Shown one piece after another: positions 23,682-40,134 of a DNA stretch of 64,000 nucleotides. The position numbers and the translations under genes were made by a program. How positions within the stretch are numbered: the first letter of the stretch is position 1; every line of letters starts with the position of its first letter. The notes beneath the pieces are model-generated. The model was not told the DNA's origin and made no database searches. It was given only the letters and a program-made list of their open reading frames with translations. This DNA is from Crambe crambe (lineage: Eukaryota; Porifera; Demospongiae; Poecilosclerida; Crambeidae), in the NCBI GenBank assembly GCA_963924555.1, contig OZ004583.1:7516582-7580581 (forward strand), read 5' to 3'.

Positions 23682-26319
23682 GGTTTTATTTCCTAGCAAG
23701 ATTTCTTTTAGCAGGTTACAGCTATCTGTTAGGCCTAAAAGCTGCACATTATGTTTTTCTTTTATTTTTTTTCGATTTTTGCCTTGTTTAAGATAATTAA
23801 TTTCCTTAGAACTCATTACTACACACACGACGTGCACTTTCAATGCTTGATTTGTCACCCTTACCCAATGTTATTTGATTTTATGACTACCATAGTTTTT
23901 GTTATTTCATTGTTTCAAATTAAATTTTAAGATTAGTTTTCATAGCTTTATGGCGAACAGCAGTAAATGTTATTTTATAGTACCACAAAGATATCTACTT
24001 ATTGATGACACTATAGCAGTAGTGACTGATTCAGTTGCTTATGTAGTCATACTCAGTGTTTTCAGTGTAATCCTCTTTGTGTCCTCCATACACTATGTTC
24101 TTCTCCATCACTATCTCTCCATGTCCATGGAGGGCATCGCTCACACCATACACCTGGTTTGCCTTCATCTCTATGACATCGTCAGGAGTTTGGGAGGTGT
24201 TGATGTTGTAAACCCGATTCTCATTCGTCTCCTTATGTTTACCTGCATGTGTTGCATTTTGATCTCAGTATTCTAAGCATGCATGAATATTTTCCCTGAA
24301 TATGTCCAAAGCTATAAACAGAACCGAAATACTTCCTTTTGGAGCTGATTATTATCAGATTACCTCTCAATTTGTAGTAAATAACAGCAAAAAGTAGTCC
24401 ACCAATTGCTATCAGGAAACTGGTGTCTGAGAGAACATGGGCTGAGATGATGAGGCCATCTCTTGGAGACCGCCAAGAAGTATCACATGTATCTATTGGA
24501 ACAGTATTCAACAGTTATATCTATACATGCTTATGGCTATAGGCACATGTATATGTCTTTACTTTCATGCACTAGTCCAACATAAAGTCCCAGTGCAACC
24601 CATAGCACCAAGGAAATGATTGTCAAAAGACTTCCTATGACAGAGAGTGTACATAACAGCCATTGAGCTGCAGAAAAAGAAAGAAAGAAAACTAAAACAA
24701 GATGATTATGGTTAGTAGCTATATCTAGCTATAAGCTACCTTCTTTGTTTATGCATGAGATAATAATCATCAAGACTATGGCCACACTTAACAGTACCAC
24801 TCCCACTGCCAGTAGACTTTGGTGAGTAGATGTCAACCTTGCACCTGCACATTATGATGCACTAACTTCTATTATCGAAAATCAGTAGCTATAGCTATAC
24901 CTTCACCAGAAGTGAAGTTTCCTCTGACCTGGAGGTAAAGGGAAGAAGTGTTGATGGTCACCTGATAATGATGAATTGTAGCAGCATCTGAGACAGTTAT
25001 TTGGAGAGGGGAATTGAGGGAGGTAGACAATGAAGGGCTCAGGTCCTGGTAAGAGGAGTCACGGCCATATTGGAAGAAGCAATGACCTTCTCTCGTAGGG
25101 TAGGAACAGAGGACAGAGGTCACACAACCCTCAGAAGAGAAGGAAACATCAAAGGAAGATGGGATGGAAGCATCTAACTCAAAAGTATGTATTATTATGC
25201 ATAATAATAATTATTATAGCTAGAATTCAGCTCACTTAGAGATGTGGATGTGCCAGTTGATCCAAAGGCTCCTGCAACATTAACACTGATATAATACCTT
25301 TGGTCTGATGAGGAGATGGGGAAGGATATGGAGCAGAGGTTACTGCAGTTATTTGAGTTGATCATCCTCTGATCCACCCTCTCCCTTGTGCTGTCCTCCA
25401 GGACCACTGTGTAGCTTAGGAGTTGGTTAAAGGAACATCTCTCAGACAGAGATTGAATCTGGAGAACGAAAAAGTGATTAGCTAGCTGCCATTACAAGTT
25501 TGTTTCACAGTAACTTGTTGCATCCACCACACTGTCAGATTAAGTCGTCCATTCTGATCATATGCTGGAAAAACTGTAACCTCAGGAGGTTGAGGAGCTA
25601 TGATTATGCATAAAATTTAATGCATAAACACCAATGCAAACTAACTATTATTGAAAGAATAATACATAGCTATGCTACGTACATACTGCATGGGTGCATA
25701 CCATTGAGGCAGCTATCTATCCTCCTTTGAAAGCTAGATTCACATAGCTAAAATCCATTGATATCCCTGTTGCCCCTGGCACTGCTCATTGGTATGATAG
25801 CTAGCTACCAGATTCTGGAGTCAGAGCTAATTAGCTCACAAAACTGATTGTCAACACTATGCATCAAAAGTACTCATATAGCTTATACGTACGTTGTGGG
25901 TAAACTGTGATAGTACTCTCAGCCCCTTCTTGGTTCCCACAGTTGATGGCACTGACTGTGAAGGAGTAGCTTGTTCCTATGACCAATCCAGGGCAGTTAT
26001 AATTCTCACTGGGTCTCTATAACAATAATGTATAATGAGAATAATGGGATTAGAGAAGTAGGATGAAAGGAAATGGGGTTATGAAAGACTTTCTGATTAG
26101 TGTATTTATATAAACTTTCTAAAAATCACTTTGACACACTTGGCCATAAGGGACTCACAGCTACTTAATTGGCATACATAGCTACCTGACACACCCCAAC
26201 ACACCCCACAGCATGCATGACATTGTGCCCTAGTGGAGATTGGTACGTATACTAGTAACAACCACAAAGGATACTATTAAGATCACTGTTTTGGGGATTA
26301 TCTTTTCCCATACTGATAA

Positions 26320-28608
26320 TTGTCACTTGCTCCAGAGAGCAGGTACGTACATCACAACCTTCTCAACACACAAAGGCCTGAGACGGTTTACAAGACTGAA
26401 TTTCGGAACTAACTCAGCGAGCGAATTGTTTCAACATGTGGTGAGTGAACAAATCAGGGACATTCCAAATGTGATGAATGTGAGTGATGACATCATTATT
26501 TTTGGGAAGACACAACAGGAACATGATAATGCTCTAGAAGCCGTCTTCAATCGGTTTGCTAAGATTGGTCTGACTCAACAAGAAGAAGTGTGAATTGAGC
26601 AAGAACTCTTTGTCATTTTTTGGATTTGTTTTCTCCTCCACAGGTGTTTCTCCTGATCCGGCAAAGGTGAAAGCAATTCATGAAGCACAGCCACCAACAT
26701 CGGCAAGTGGAGTCAGAAGCTTTCTCAGTATGGCCACTTACTGTGCAAAGTTTATTCCCAATTTTAGTGATATCACCAAACCATTGAGAGAATTGATAAA
26801 AAAGAATACTCATTTCCAGTGGGGAGATGATCAGCAACAAGCCTTTCAGAGAGTTAAAAATTTACTCACCAGTGATACTGTAATGGCATATTTTGATAAC
26901 AACAAAATAACAGAGCTGGTTACAGATGCATCACCATGGGGATTGTCGGCAATTCTCTCACAGCATACATCTGGTCACAATGATCGCAAGATAGTTGCTT
27001 TCGTCAGTAGATCACTGTCAGATGTTGAACAGAGATATTCTCAAACAGAAAAGGAGGCACTCGCCATTGTCTGGGCGGTGGAACGTCTTCACTTGTATCT
27101 CTGCGGTGGTCATTTTCAACTCATAACGGATTGCAAGCCAGTGGAGTTGATTCTTAATAATCCAAAATCAAAGCCACCTGCTCGAATTCAGAGATGGAAT
27201 TTGCGTCTCCAAGAGTACGATTTCACAGTAGTCCACACAAAAGGAATCGACAATCCATCTGATTTTCTGTCAAGGCATCCTAGTCAATATACAACTCCAC
27301 AACAAGAACAAATGGCTACAAGATACGTAAACTTCATCTCCTCCCATGCTGTTCCCAAGGCAATGTCACTATCTGAAATTGAGGAAGCAACAAAAGAGGA
27401 TGTCACATTGCAGAAATTGGCAGATCTCATCCGCACCAATGGCTGGGACTCACTAAATGATTTATCTGACCAGACAGGAGTGAATATGACGCAATTTTCA
27501 AAGATTAGTGAGGAATTAACAGTGAATGACGAGGCCAGCATTATATTGAGAGGATCTCGAATTATAATGCCAGAAAAGTTAAGAGAAAGAGCAGTAAACA
27601 TCGCTCATGAAGGCCATCAGGGCATAGTGAAAACCAAGCAACTTATCAGAGAAAAGATATGGTTTCCAGGTCTGGATGACGAAGTGAAGAAAGTTATCAG
27701 TGACTGTTTAGCCTGTCAAGCAAATGGACCAGACCAACGTCCTGATCCGTTGCAAATGTCTCCATTGCCACCAGACCCTTGGCATACTGTACATATTGAT
27801 TTTTGCGGACCGTTCCCAACTGGAGAGTATCTTTTGGTTACAATTGATGCATATTCGAGGTTTCCTGAAGTTGACATAGTTCGGTCAACCGCAGCCAAAG
27901 GGACAATTAGCAAGTTGCAGAGGATCTTTTCTACACATGGTATCCCAAAGATTGTCAGAAGTGACAACGGTCCACCTTTCACTAGCCATGAATTCAAGAT
28001 ATTCATGAATGAGTATGGCATCCAACATCAACGATGTACTCCCCTATGGCCACAAGCAAATTCAGAGGCTGAGCGGTTCATGAAACCATTGACGAAAGCT
28101 GTTCGATCAGCTCGTTTAGAAGGACGTGATTGGCACAAAGAGTTGTATGTTTTTCTACTTAATTATCGTGCTACTCCACATGTGACTACAGGAGAGTCTC
28201 CATCCAAATTGCTTTTTTAATCGTATGATTAAGACCAAACTTCCACAACTGGCACCAGAAAATAACCAAAGTGATAAAGACTTACGACAAAAGGATGAAA
28301 AAGCCAAGGAAAAGATGAAGAGATATGCTGACAAGAAAAGAAAAGCACAGCCATCGAAACTTGTAGTCGGAGATATGGTGCTGATGAAGCAAAAGAAACA
28401 TACAAAATTCTCCAGCAAGTTTGATCCAGTGCCATTTCAAGTTGTCCGACTGAAGGGTACTATGGTAACAGTTGTTCGAAACGGCAAATATGTAACTCGA
28501 AATGCATCTCTATTGAAAGCAGTACGCTGTTCTGGCAACGTAGATATTGAAAGCAGTGAGGAAACTGATGATATTGTGGATGGCGATGAGAACGGTGTAC
28601 AACCTTGA
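26320..28608 (+). pseudogene. Gypsy pol fragment: RT (partial), RNase H, integrase
   Basis: Order: RT palm part with the altered active-site box VSDD near 26485; thumb/connection with FFGFVFSSTGVSPDP; RNase H with TDAS at about 26923 and the EKEALAIVWA helix; integrase zinc finger (H-H-C-C, HEGHQG to CLAC) near 27607-27720; DDE core with HIDFCG, SDNGPPF and the E in SEAERF; and a basic C-terminal region. Coding frame is broken near 26585 and again near 28220, so it cannot make one protein. Typical of a dead retroelement copy. Confidence 0.88.
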
Positions 28609-28611
28609 ACG

Positions 28612-28643
28612 CGTGGGTTCGTATCCCATCCTCGTCGCCAGTT
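28612..28643 (+). other. 3' end of a tRNA-Ser-like sequence including CCA
   Basis: Immediately after the Gypsy stop lies a T arm (GTGGG TTCGTAT CCCAT), a 7-base acceptor strand CCTCGTC, discriminator G and CCA. This matches the 3' part of eukaryotic tRNA-Ser(GCT) from memory of that family. Nuclear tRNA genes do not encode CCA, so it was copied from a mature tRNA or is the complement of a primer-binding site. Confidence 0.6.
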
Positions 28644-30463
28644 GTATATTCCAACTCTATGGATGACAATGGATTCTTTAATTTCTTTTCCAATGTCTAC
28701 CTAATCATGAGGTCTATATCACATGTCTATCTATTACATCATAACATGTTTATGATACAAGGAAATAACAAGAGTGATACATAATTAGATAATAATGATA
28801 CAGTCATTGTGATACACTAAACACTATACTCACTGGGTCTCTATGATGATCATACAAAAAATTGTAGATGAAGTTCTATGTGATTTTCCCATTTGAAATT
28901 GTGAATTAAAATGTACCATATCAAATTTATTTACATACTCCCCATCAATAGTCATCATAATTATTTTTCAGTTAGCTATGCTCAACACACAAGATTATAG
29001 TGAGTATAATAGAGACTCACTATCATCAGATCACTGGGACAGGAGGGGGTGGCAGGGTTCACTACTACACGATACATCTCCACGTCATACTGAGAGGTGA
29101 AGGAGGGGGACCACTGGATGGAGACCACTGTGACAACATTGGTTTTGAAGAAAGAGCAGCTAGCAAAGGAAGGCTGAGGAGGGACTATATCAAAGTAAAG
29201 ATGTTCATAATAAGTTCTATAGCTAGCTATGGTAGCTATAACAATTTTTCACCTCCAATTTCTATGACATTGAGCACTTCACTGAGAATTATAGTTCTGC
29301 ACTGAATCATTGATCCTCTCAGAATAGAAACATTACTACTCAATGTAGATACAATGTCAATGGCCAGTAGACTATTCTGGCTTATAGAAGCACTGATGAT
29401 CCTTACTTCTGCACCCAGTAAGGGAGGATTGAGGTTAACAGTTCGTGGGAAGGTGTGGTCTAGTCGTAATGTATAAGCTGTATGGTCAGTATCATTCACT
29501 CTCCATGATAACCCACTGCCCACTTCAGTGCCTGTACAAGTGAACTGAATTGGTCCAGTACAAATAGGTCCATTAGAGGGAGGGGAAGAAGTTAACGAGA
29601 GTTGTGGAATGGCGCTAACTACTGTATTCAGAGAGAAAAAAAAAATATTATCAGTAATGAATGGTTCAGCTAGCTAGTTACTTACAGTTCACATTGTACA
29701 TCAATAAGATACCTGATAAGTACAGCACAGTATGTGACAGCAACTACAGTGTGATATTCAGCTAACTATAGCTATACATATTATTTAGTATATCCTCACC
29801 ATGATTGAATGAAGTTAGCTAGCTCAGGGCGCTCAGTCTACAATAATATCAAGCTAAAAATTTGATGAAACATGATTTATGTTGTGACCTAATAAGGAAC
29901 TGGGTTGTTTTATAATGATATTTTGGGACTTGTGTGTCGTAATCTACAAACCACTCTGAAAATAATGTTTTTCGCTTTTTGGTCTGGTTCACGAGAAGCT
30001 ACACTTGATACAGAATTTGGCTAACTGCAACCATCTGGAATATTAGCTGGGCATGCACGCGCAAATGCACCATAATTTAATAATTTTTGGAATTAGATTA
30101 TACACAGACAAACAAACAAGTCCAAGTCATGGCACTCCGTCTAGAGAGGGGGGGAGAGTTGGGAGGCGATGTAGCCATAAACAGGCGTTGCCACGCAAAT
30201 GCACCACGCGTGCGCACATGATTATCAGGCCTGTATTTGTATAACGGATGCTTCAGTAATTGAGTTAACTAGTATAGGCAGTTCGGTTAGGTTTAGGAGC
30301 TACTAGTACTACATCACTAACATACTGTAGCATATTAAAGAGTCATGGTAAGTAAGCATTATGATAGCCAGGAGCACATAAAATGCTTCTATCTAGCTAT
30401 TTGTATAATATCATTCAGCTGGCATGTTCTAAACAAATAACTTCATGATTACAGTTAACCAAA

Positions 30464-34648
<4,185 letters not shown>

Positions 34649-35598
34649 TGAATCTTAACTACAATATTTGGACAAAATATGATCTAAACACATTAGGACC
34701 TAAAAATATGAAGAAAAAACAGCTTTTACTGAATATTGTGGAAATTTACCTTGTGCTAGGATGGCAAAGAGAACTGTAGAGGTGATACTGATGCTGGTGG
34801 AAGACATTATCAAGATTGGAGACCTTAACTAAATGAATTATGGAAATTATGAGCTAAAGAAAGTGAATCCCACACCCGTTTTAGGTACCTTCGCGTGCAG
34901 TTGTTGATAAACAATATGATTTCATTTTCAACATTGAAATTTGTACTGTAGTGAAAGTGATAGCTGATTTATATTCTTGCTGAGTTTCAGACCCTTCTGA
35001 CCTGTAACTTAGGAAATACAAACTCTGGAACACAGAAACATGAAAATTGCAAAAGTTCTACTCTTTAAGCCTGTGGCACTGTAGAAGCTTGCCAAACTTT
35101 CTAGACATAGCTATTTATGGTGGCAGCTAATGTCACAGCCTTAACCCCTCCCCATTAATCTCAATATGATGCTATAAGCAAGAGATTCACAAGATCATTT
35201 ACAACATTTTTTTCCTGCTGGCACAAAAGAATGTTTCAGCTCCATGACCAATCTCAGAGGTACAAAATATTTGACCAACCCCCATAGCTAGCTAGATAAA
35301 GGTGCTTTCAAGACTTAGTCAGAGGGCCTCACTATTCTACGGAACGGATGGAACGGAACGGTTCCGGGACCTCAGCAACCTCGTTGTCCTTTGCCGTCTA
35401 ATTTTTATCTCCATAATTTTTTTTTTTTTTAATGATTGACCTTCAAAAAAAATTCATGGAACGTGTGCACACACATGCGCATTATACTTAGGAATTAGTA
35501 CAATCTCAGGAATCAGTGGAACTGAAAAAATAACACTCATAATAATACTAGGTTATGTGCAATAGGCATCAGCAACTATATACACATTTACGTACCTT

Positions 35599-35886
35599 GT
35601 GGGTGGACTGGTAGCCCCTTCTTGGTTCCCACAATTGATAGCACTGATATTGAAGAGTAGTGTGTCCCCGGGACCACCTGTAATCTTCATTGGAGCTCTG
35701 TGTAATTGGAAATCAGCTACTTACCATAGCTATAACCTTACTAACACAGATTATCAGGGATCTGATTACTGAGACAGGAGGGGGTGATAGGTGAAGGAGG
35801 GGGACCACTGGATGGAGACCTCTGGACCTCCATTAGTGTGGATAAGAGAAAAAGTAGCAGAAGAAGGGGTAGGAGGAGGGTCTATA
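35599..35886 (-). pseudogene. Relic of class B FN3 exons
   Basis: On the minus strand, remnants of the two exons encoding the first FN3 domain are recognisable (ATLxFSLIHTNGG-PEVSIQWSPSF and INCGNQEG-like parts), but with internal deletions and no open frame. It is flanked by inverted copies of a 50-bp sequence (about 35490-35545 and 36048-36100). Confidence 0.6.
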
Positions 35887-36061
35887 TTGATTGCTTTCAA
35901 AACTTCACAAATAAGGCACGAGAAAATTAATGATCAGGATAATGTCTAAACTGACTGAATAATTATGTCCAGTATAGTCAGACTGGTAGTTCAGCGGGGT
36001 CAGATTCTGATGATGAACTTATGGCCGATCCCACATACTGTAACCTATGAGTGTTATTTTT

Positions 36062-36160
36062 TCAGTTCCACTGATTCCTGAGATTGTACTAATTCCTAAG
36101 TACGTATGATGAAGAAAATTCACTAAATCAGCTGACAGTAACTTGGCAAGTAAAGATAGA
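36062..36160 (+). pseudogene. Relic of class B second-FN3 first exon
   Basis: After a ttttttcag acceptor the sequence resembles the exon starting APDITVLPVYDQNG in B2 (here IPEIVLIPKY, then a frameshift, then NSLNQLTVTWQV). The frame break marks it as a relic. Confidence 0.45.
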
Positions 36161-36955
36161 TAAGTGCAATTATTTCTAACATTACCACCACCTCTACTTT
36201 CATAAGGGAAAACATTTCCGTGAAATGAAAAAAAAATGTAGGGATGACAAATGTATATTCAGCCAACAATCCCTACATATACATACACTTTAATTATCTG
36301 AAGCTACCCGATGTATAATTATGTAGCGATTGTTGGTTGGATATACAGAATAAAGATTGATCCCATTTTCATCCTCATCCCTACTCTTGTGAGGGTAAAC
36401 TCCACTTTCTACTGGTCAAGAAAAAGTTTCATGACTGGAGGATGTAAAGGTTGTATTCCTGTTCATGATTATAGAATGATTTCTTCCTTATACGTTTTAC
36501 TGATACCAACATTGGGCTTTTGATAGTTGGTGTCACATTATCATTGTAATTGTGTGGATAGCTACATACCACTTTTAATGTGACTCTGCAAGTAAGTCAT
36601 GATTTCCAGACCTATAAACTAATCTTTTTTTTTTTTTTTTTTTTTTTGGTATTCAGGCACTAAACGTGTGTGGATTACATCAGTGACACAGAACAACATA
36701 ACAACAGCTAGCAGCTAAACCAAGCAGAACACTGACATGAACAATTATAATTAAACAGCTTGGTGGGAGGCAGTGATGTAGGGATTATTATATTGAAGGC
36801 AGCATAATTTTGATGTTTGTTCACAGAAACTGCTATAGACTAACCCTACATGGCCTTTTTATTTAGCATAAATTATTTTCCCTTCATCTTAGCTCTAAGG
36901 CAGTTTGTCCTATTTTATATGCCATTCACACACAAACTTGTAGAAGTCACTGCTA
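36161..36955. other. Non-coding stretch with poly-T
   Basis: No supported gene. It holds a 30-nt T run near 36624-36648 and a short phrase (cagccaacaatccctacatat) at about 36258 that recurs at about 58868, a dispersed repeat. Confidence 0.5.
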
Positions 36956-39900
36956 TCAATTGGTTACATAGTCATACTCAGTGTTTTTACTGTCCATGCC
37001 TTCATCCATCTTTTTCTTCTTGTCCTTTCCATGCTTACATCCTCCATACACCATGTTCTTCTTCATCACTATCTCTCCACCACCATGAGTCTGGGAGGTG
37101 TTGATGTCATAAACCTGATTCTCTATCTTCTGACATTTTATACCTGCACATACGTACATAATGGCATTCAATGTGAGTGTAATGATATGTCACTGGAATG
37201 TCAATCGGGTAATTTTGTTTTCAATGATGAGTCAAAAACTAGCTTGTCTTGCCAGCATATAGCTAGTAGGGAGATTCAAGTTTAGCTACACTAAGCATAC
37301 ATGGGCATTTTCATTAGATGTGTCCAATGCTATAGTGATTATGAGAAACAACTTGATGGAAATCCTTTTGATCAGATCACACCTTTTAATTTGTAGTAAG
37401 TATAAAAAAGTAGTCCACCAATGGTGATCAGGAAACTAATTTCTGAAAAAACATGGGCTGAGCTGATGAGACCATCTCTAGAAGATTGCCAAGTAGAATC
37501 ACATGTATCTGCATAAATTACACTGAATTAGCTATATAGCTATAACTTGAGAGAGAATGCTTGCTTTTTTGTAGCCCAACATGAAATCCCACTGCTACCC
37601 AAAACACAAGTGATACCAATGCTACAACAAGTCCTGTCATAGAAAGACCCAGAGATAGCCATGGTCCTAGAGGAGAAAATAAAAATAAATAAGTCTTAGC
37701 TTCTTAGAATGATAGTACCTTTCTTAAATTTCAATACCATCACAGTAATGATCACTCCAAGTATAATAGCCACACTTAATAGTAACACTCCCACAACCAG
37801 CAGACCTTGATTTGCAGATGTCAACCGTGCACCTACACACACCAATATGATATATTGTGCACTTCAAGAAATGTACTAACTCACCTTCACCAGAAGTGAA
37901 GTTTCCTCTGACCTGAAGGTTAAGAGAAGAAGTGTTGATGGTCACCTGATAATAATGAATTGTAGCAGCATCTGAGATAGTTATTTGGAGAGGGGAATTG
38001 AGGGAGGTAGACAATGAAGAGCTCAGGTCCTGGTAAGAGGAATCATAGCCATATTGGAAGAAGCAGTCTCCTTCTTTCATAGGGTAGGAACAGAGGACAG
38101 AGGTCACACAGCCCTCAGAGGAGAAGGAAACATCAAAGGAAGACGGAATAGAAGTGTCTAAAATCACAAAAAAAAATCAGCAAAGACATATAGCTACATA
38201 CATAATGTAACTGATCAACTTACTTAAAGATTTGGAAGTGCTAGTTGATCCAAAGGCTCCAAAAACAGTAACCCTGACAAAATAATTTTGCTCTGTTTGA
38301 TATGAGAAAGAGAGGGGGAAGGATATGGAGCAGAGGTTATCACTGCAGTTGTTAGAGAGTATCATCCTCTGATCCACCCTCTCCCTTGTGCTGTCCTCCA
38401 GGATGACTGTGTAGCTTAAGCGTTGATTAAAAGAGCATTTATCAGAAAATGATTGCGTCTGAAGGATAAATAAATGTGATTATATGTAATTGTAGTGTAA
38501 ATATGCATGCTACACAGTATATGGATAACCTGTTGTATCCATTGCACTGTCATCTTATTTAACCGTCCATTCTGACCATACACAGGCAAGATTGTAACAT
38601 CAGGAGCTGCATAATAAGTAATTTTATAGCTTAATTTCTCTCTCTGCATATAATCACAGTACATAGCTATAGTAATTAGCTGTATTATTATGTGTGTGGC
38701 TAATGAACTCCATTAAAGTCAATAGCTACGTACCTCGTAACTGGATTATAAAATTGTCTCTGCCCCCTTCTTGGTTCCCACATTTGATGACACTGACACT
38801 GAAGGAGTAGTGTGTCCCTAGGACCAGTCCAGAGCACCTATAACTCTCAGTGGGTCTCTATAATGATACGTAATACCGAAAACGAAGGAAAAAAACATGT
38901 GCATATAGCTAGCCACATGGCTATGTACATTATGTGATATTTCCAAGTAGGAATTATGCTTCATGCACATACCTATAATTATGCCTCATATCCCACGATC
39001 GAATCTATACACTATTTCAGCTATGTTTTAAAATCAGCTCTCCATGATTCATACACCAAACCTGGGACACTTCAGCACACTACAGACAAAAACAGACTCA
39101 CTATCATCTGATCACTGAGACAGGAGGGGGTGGCAGGATTCACTACCACATGATACATCTCCACTTCATACTGAGAGGTGAAGGAGGGGAACCACTGGAT
39201 GGAGACCTCTGGACCTTGAGCAGTGAGGACAAGAGAACAGGTAGCAGAAGAAGGGGAAGGAGGAGGGTCTACCAATAGAATATTTACTTGTTTGACACAC
39301 ATGCACCACACACATACATATACCGACCTCTGATATTTGTGATATATATTGGGTCACTCCTGTATGGAAAACGTCTACAATTTATCTTCGACCCTCTTAG
39401 AAGAGATGCATCACCACTCAATGTGGAAGTTATATTGTAAGAGAGATGGTTTTCATCAGTAGTAATGCTGTTAACCAGCACTTGCACACCAGATGTAAGA
39501 TGGCTTGGATTAATAAGGGTCAGAGTCAGTGGTAAACGTTGTGTAGGATCATAGTTTGAGAATGATGCGAGATTACTATCATTGATTGTCCAAATAAGAC
39601 TAGGTATTTCAATGCCACGACAAGTGAATGTGACTCTTCCAGGACAGAAAGTTCCATTAGAAGGAGCAGATAAGGAAAACATTGAAACAGCTGGAGAGGG
39701 AGGAAGGGAGGAGGGAAGAGGGAGGGAGGGAGGGAGAGGTCGAGTGAGTAGGGTACATATTTTGCTCATATAAAGAAGTTGACAGTTGTGTACTACATAG
39801 CGAACTACCTCTTGCCCAGAAGAAACATAGCAAGAGGCTGCATGTATGAGTATTGTTTATATGCAGCTGCTTGATTAAGATCTGACACTGTAAAAACAGA

Positions 39901-40134
39901 AACACTGAAAATGTCCCAATAAGCTTATACACATTATACATACGTAGGTGTGCAGTGCACATTTTCATCTTCATATACAAGTTAGCTAATAACCAGGAAA
40001 AAAATGTATAACTAGCTATAGCTATTAGTTAGCTATGTCTGGCTACAGACAAACTCACGGGTACAGTTTACAGTTTCTGTCCACATGAAGACAACGATGA
40101 TGATGCATGTAGTAGAGAGCAATGTGCAACTCAT
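36956..40134 (-). CDS. Receptor gene B3: complete Ig/FN3/FN3 three-helix protein with YDYVTN tail
   Basis: Minus-strand exons: 40065-40134, 39328-39690, 39102-39268, 38734-38857, 38530-38606, 38224-38458, 37885-38157, 37719-37832, 37565-37666, 37383-37508, 36956-37143; 612 residues in frame. The architecture is that of B2: signal peptide, Ig, FN3, FN3-like, membrane-proximal Cys domain, three helices. The 62-residue tail has NQVYDIN, NMVYGG and ends EYDYVTN, with a Lys-rich patch between. The intron after the second helix begins GC instead of GT (37564-37563), the known minor GC-AG class. YxN motifs (YDIN, YVTN) suit Grb2-type SH2 binding; this is inferred. Confidence 0.82.

Larger units (their letters stand above)
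26021..28828 (+). mobile_element. Insertion carrying a 5'-truncated Ty3/Gypsy pol fragment
   Basis: The insertion is bounded by a 16-bp direct repeat CTCACTGGGTCTCTAT (26005-26020 and 28829-28844). It contains the second half of a reverse transcriptase, RNase H and integrase of Gypsy type. Gag, protease and the first half of reverse transcriptase are missing, and I see no LTR pair. The repeat is far longer than the 4-6 bp of LTR-element integration. Confidence 0.75.
24030..29740 (-). pseudogene. Receptor gene B1: Ig/FN3/FN3 three-helix protein, split by a retroelement
   Basis: Minus-strand exons: signal-like exon about 29684-29740, Ig 29253-29621, FN3 29021-29184, remainder of FN3 25893-26016, second FN3 25515-25597 and 25236-25458, membrane-proximal 24901-25173, helices 24740-24844, 24563-24667, 24364-24492, tail 24030-24242. 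The tail has NRVYNIN, NQVYGV, NIVYGG, EDYTEN and ends EYDYISN. Two defects: the codon matching the ATG of the paralogues reads CTG at 29738-29740 with an in-frame stop just upstream, and a 2.8 kb insertion sits 12 bases into the second FN3-1 exon. Because the target duplication carries the splice acceptor, the insertion may still be spliced out. All other exons look intact, so decay is recent or the gene may still be used. Confidence 0.65.

Noticed and set aside
23899-24276. Plus-strand 125-residue frame
   Set aside because: Antisense of the B1 tail exon, whose minus frame matches the tails of B3 and B4.
26240-28828. Intact autonomous Gypsy element
   Set aside because: No LTRs, gag or protease are present and the pol frame is broken twice.
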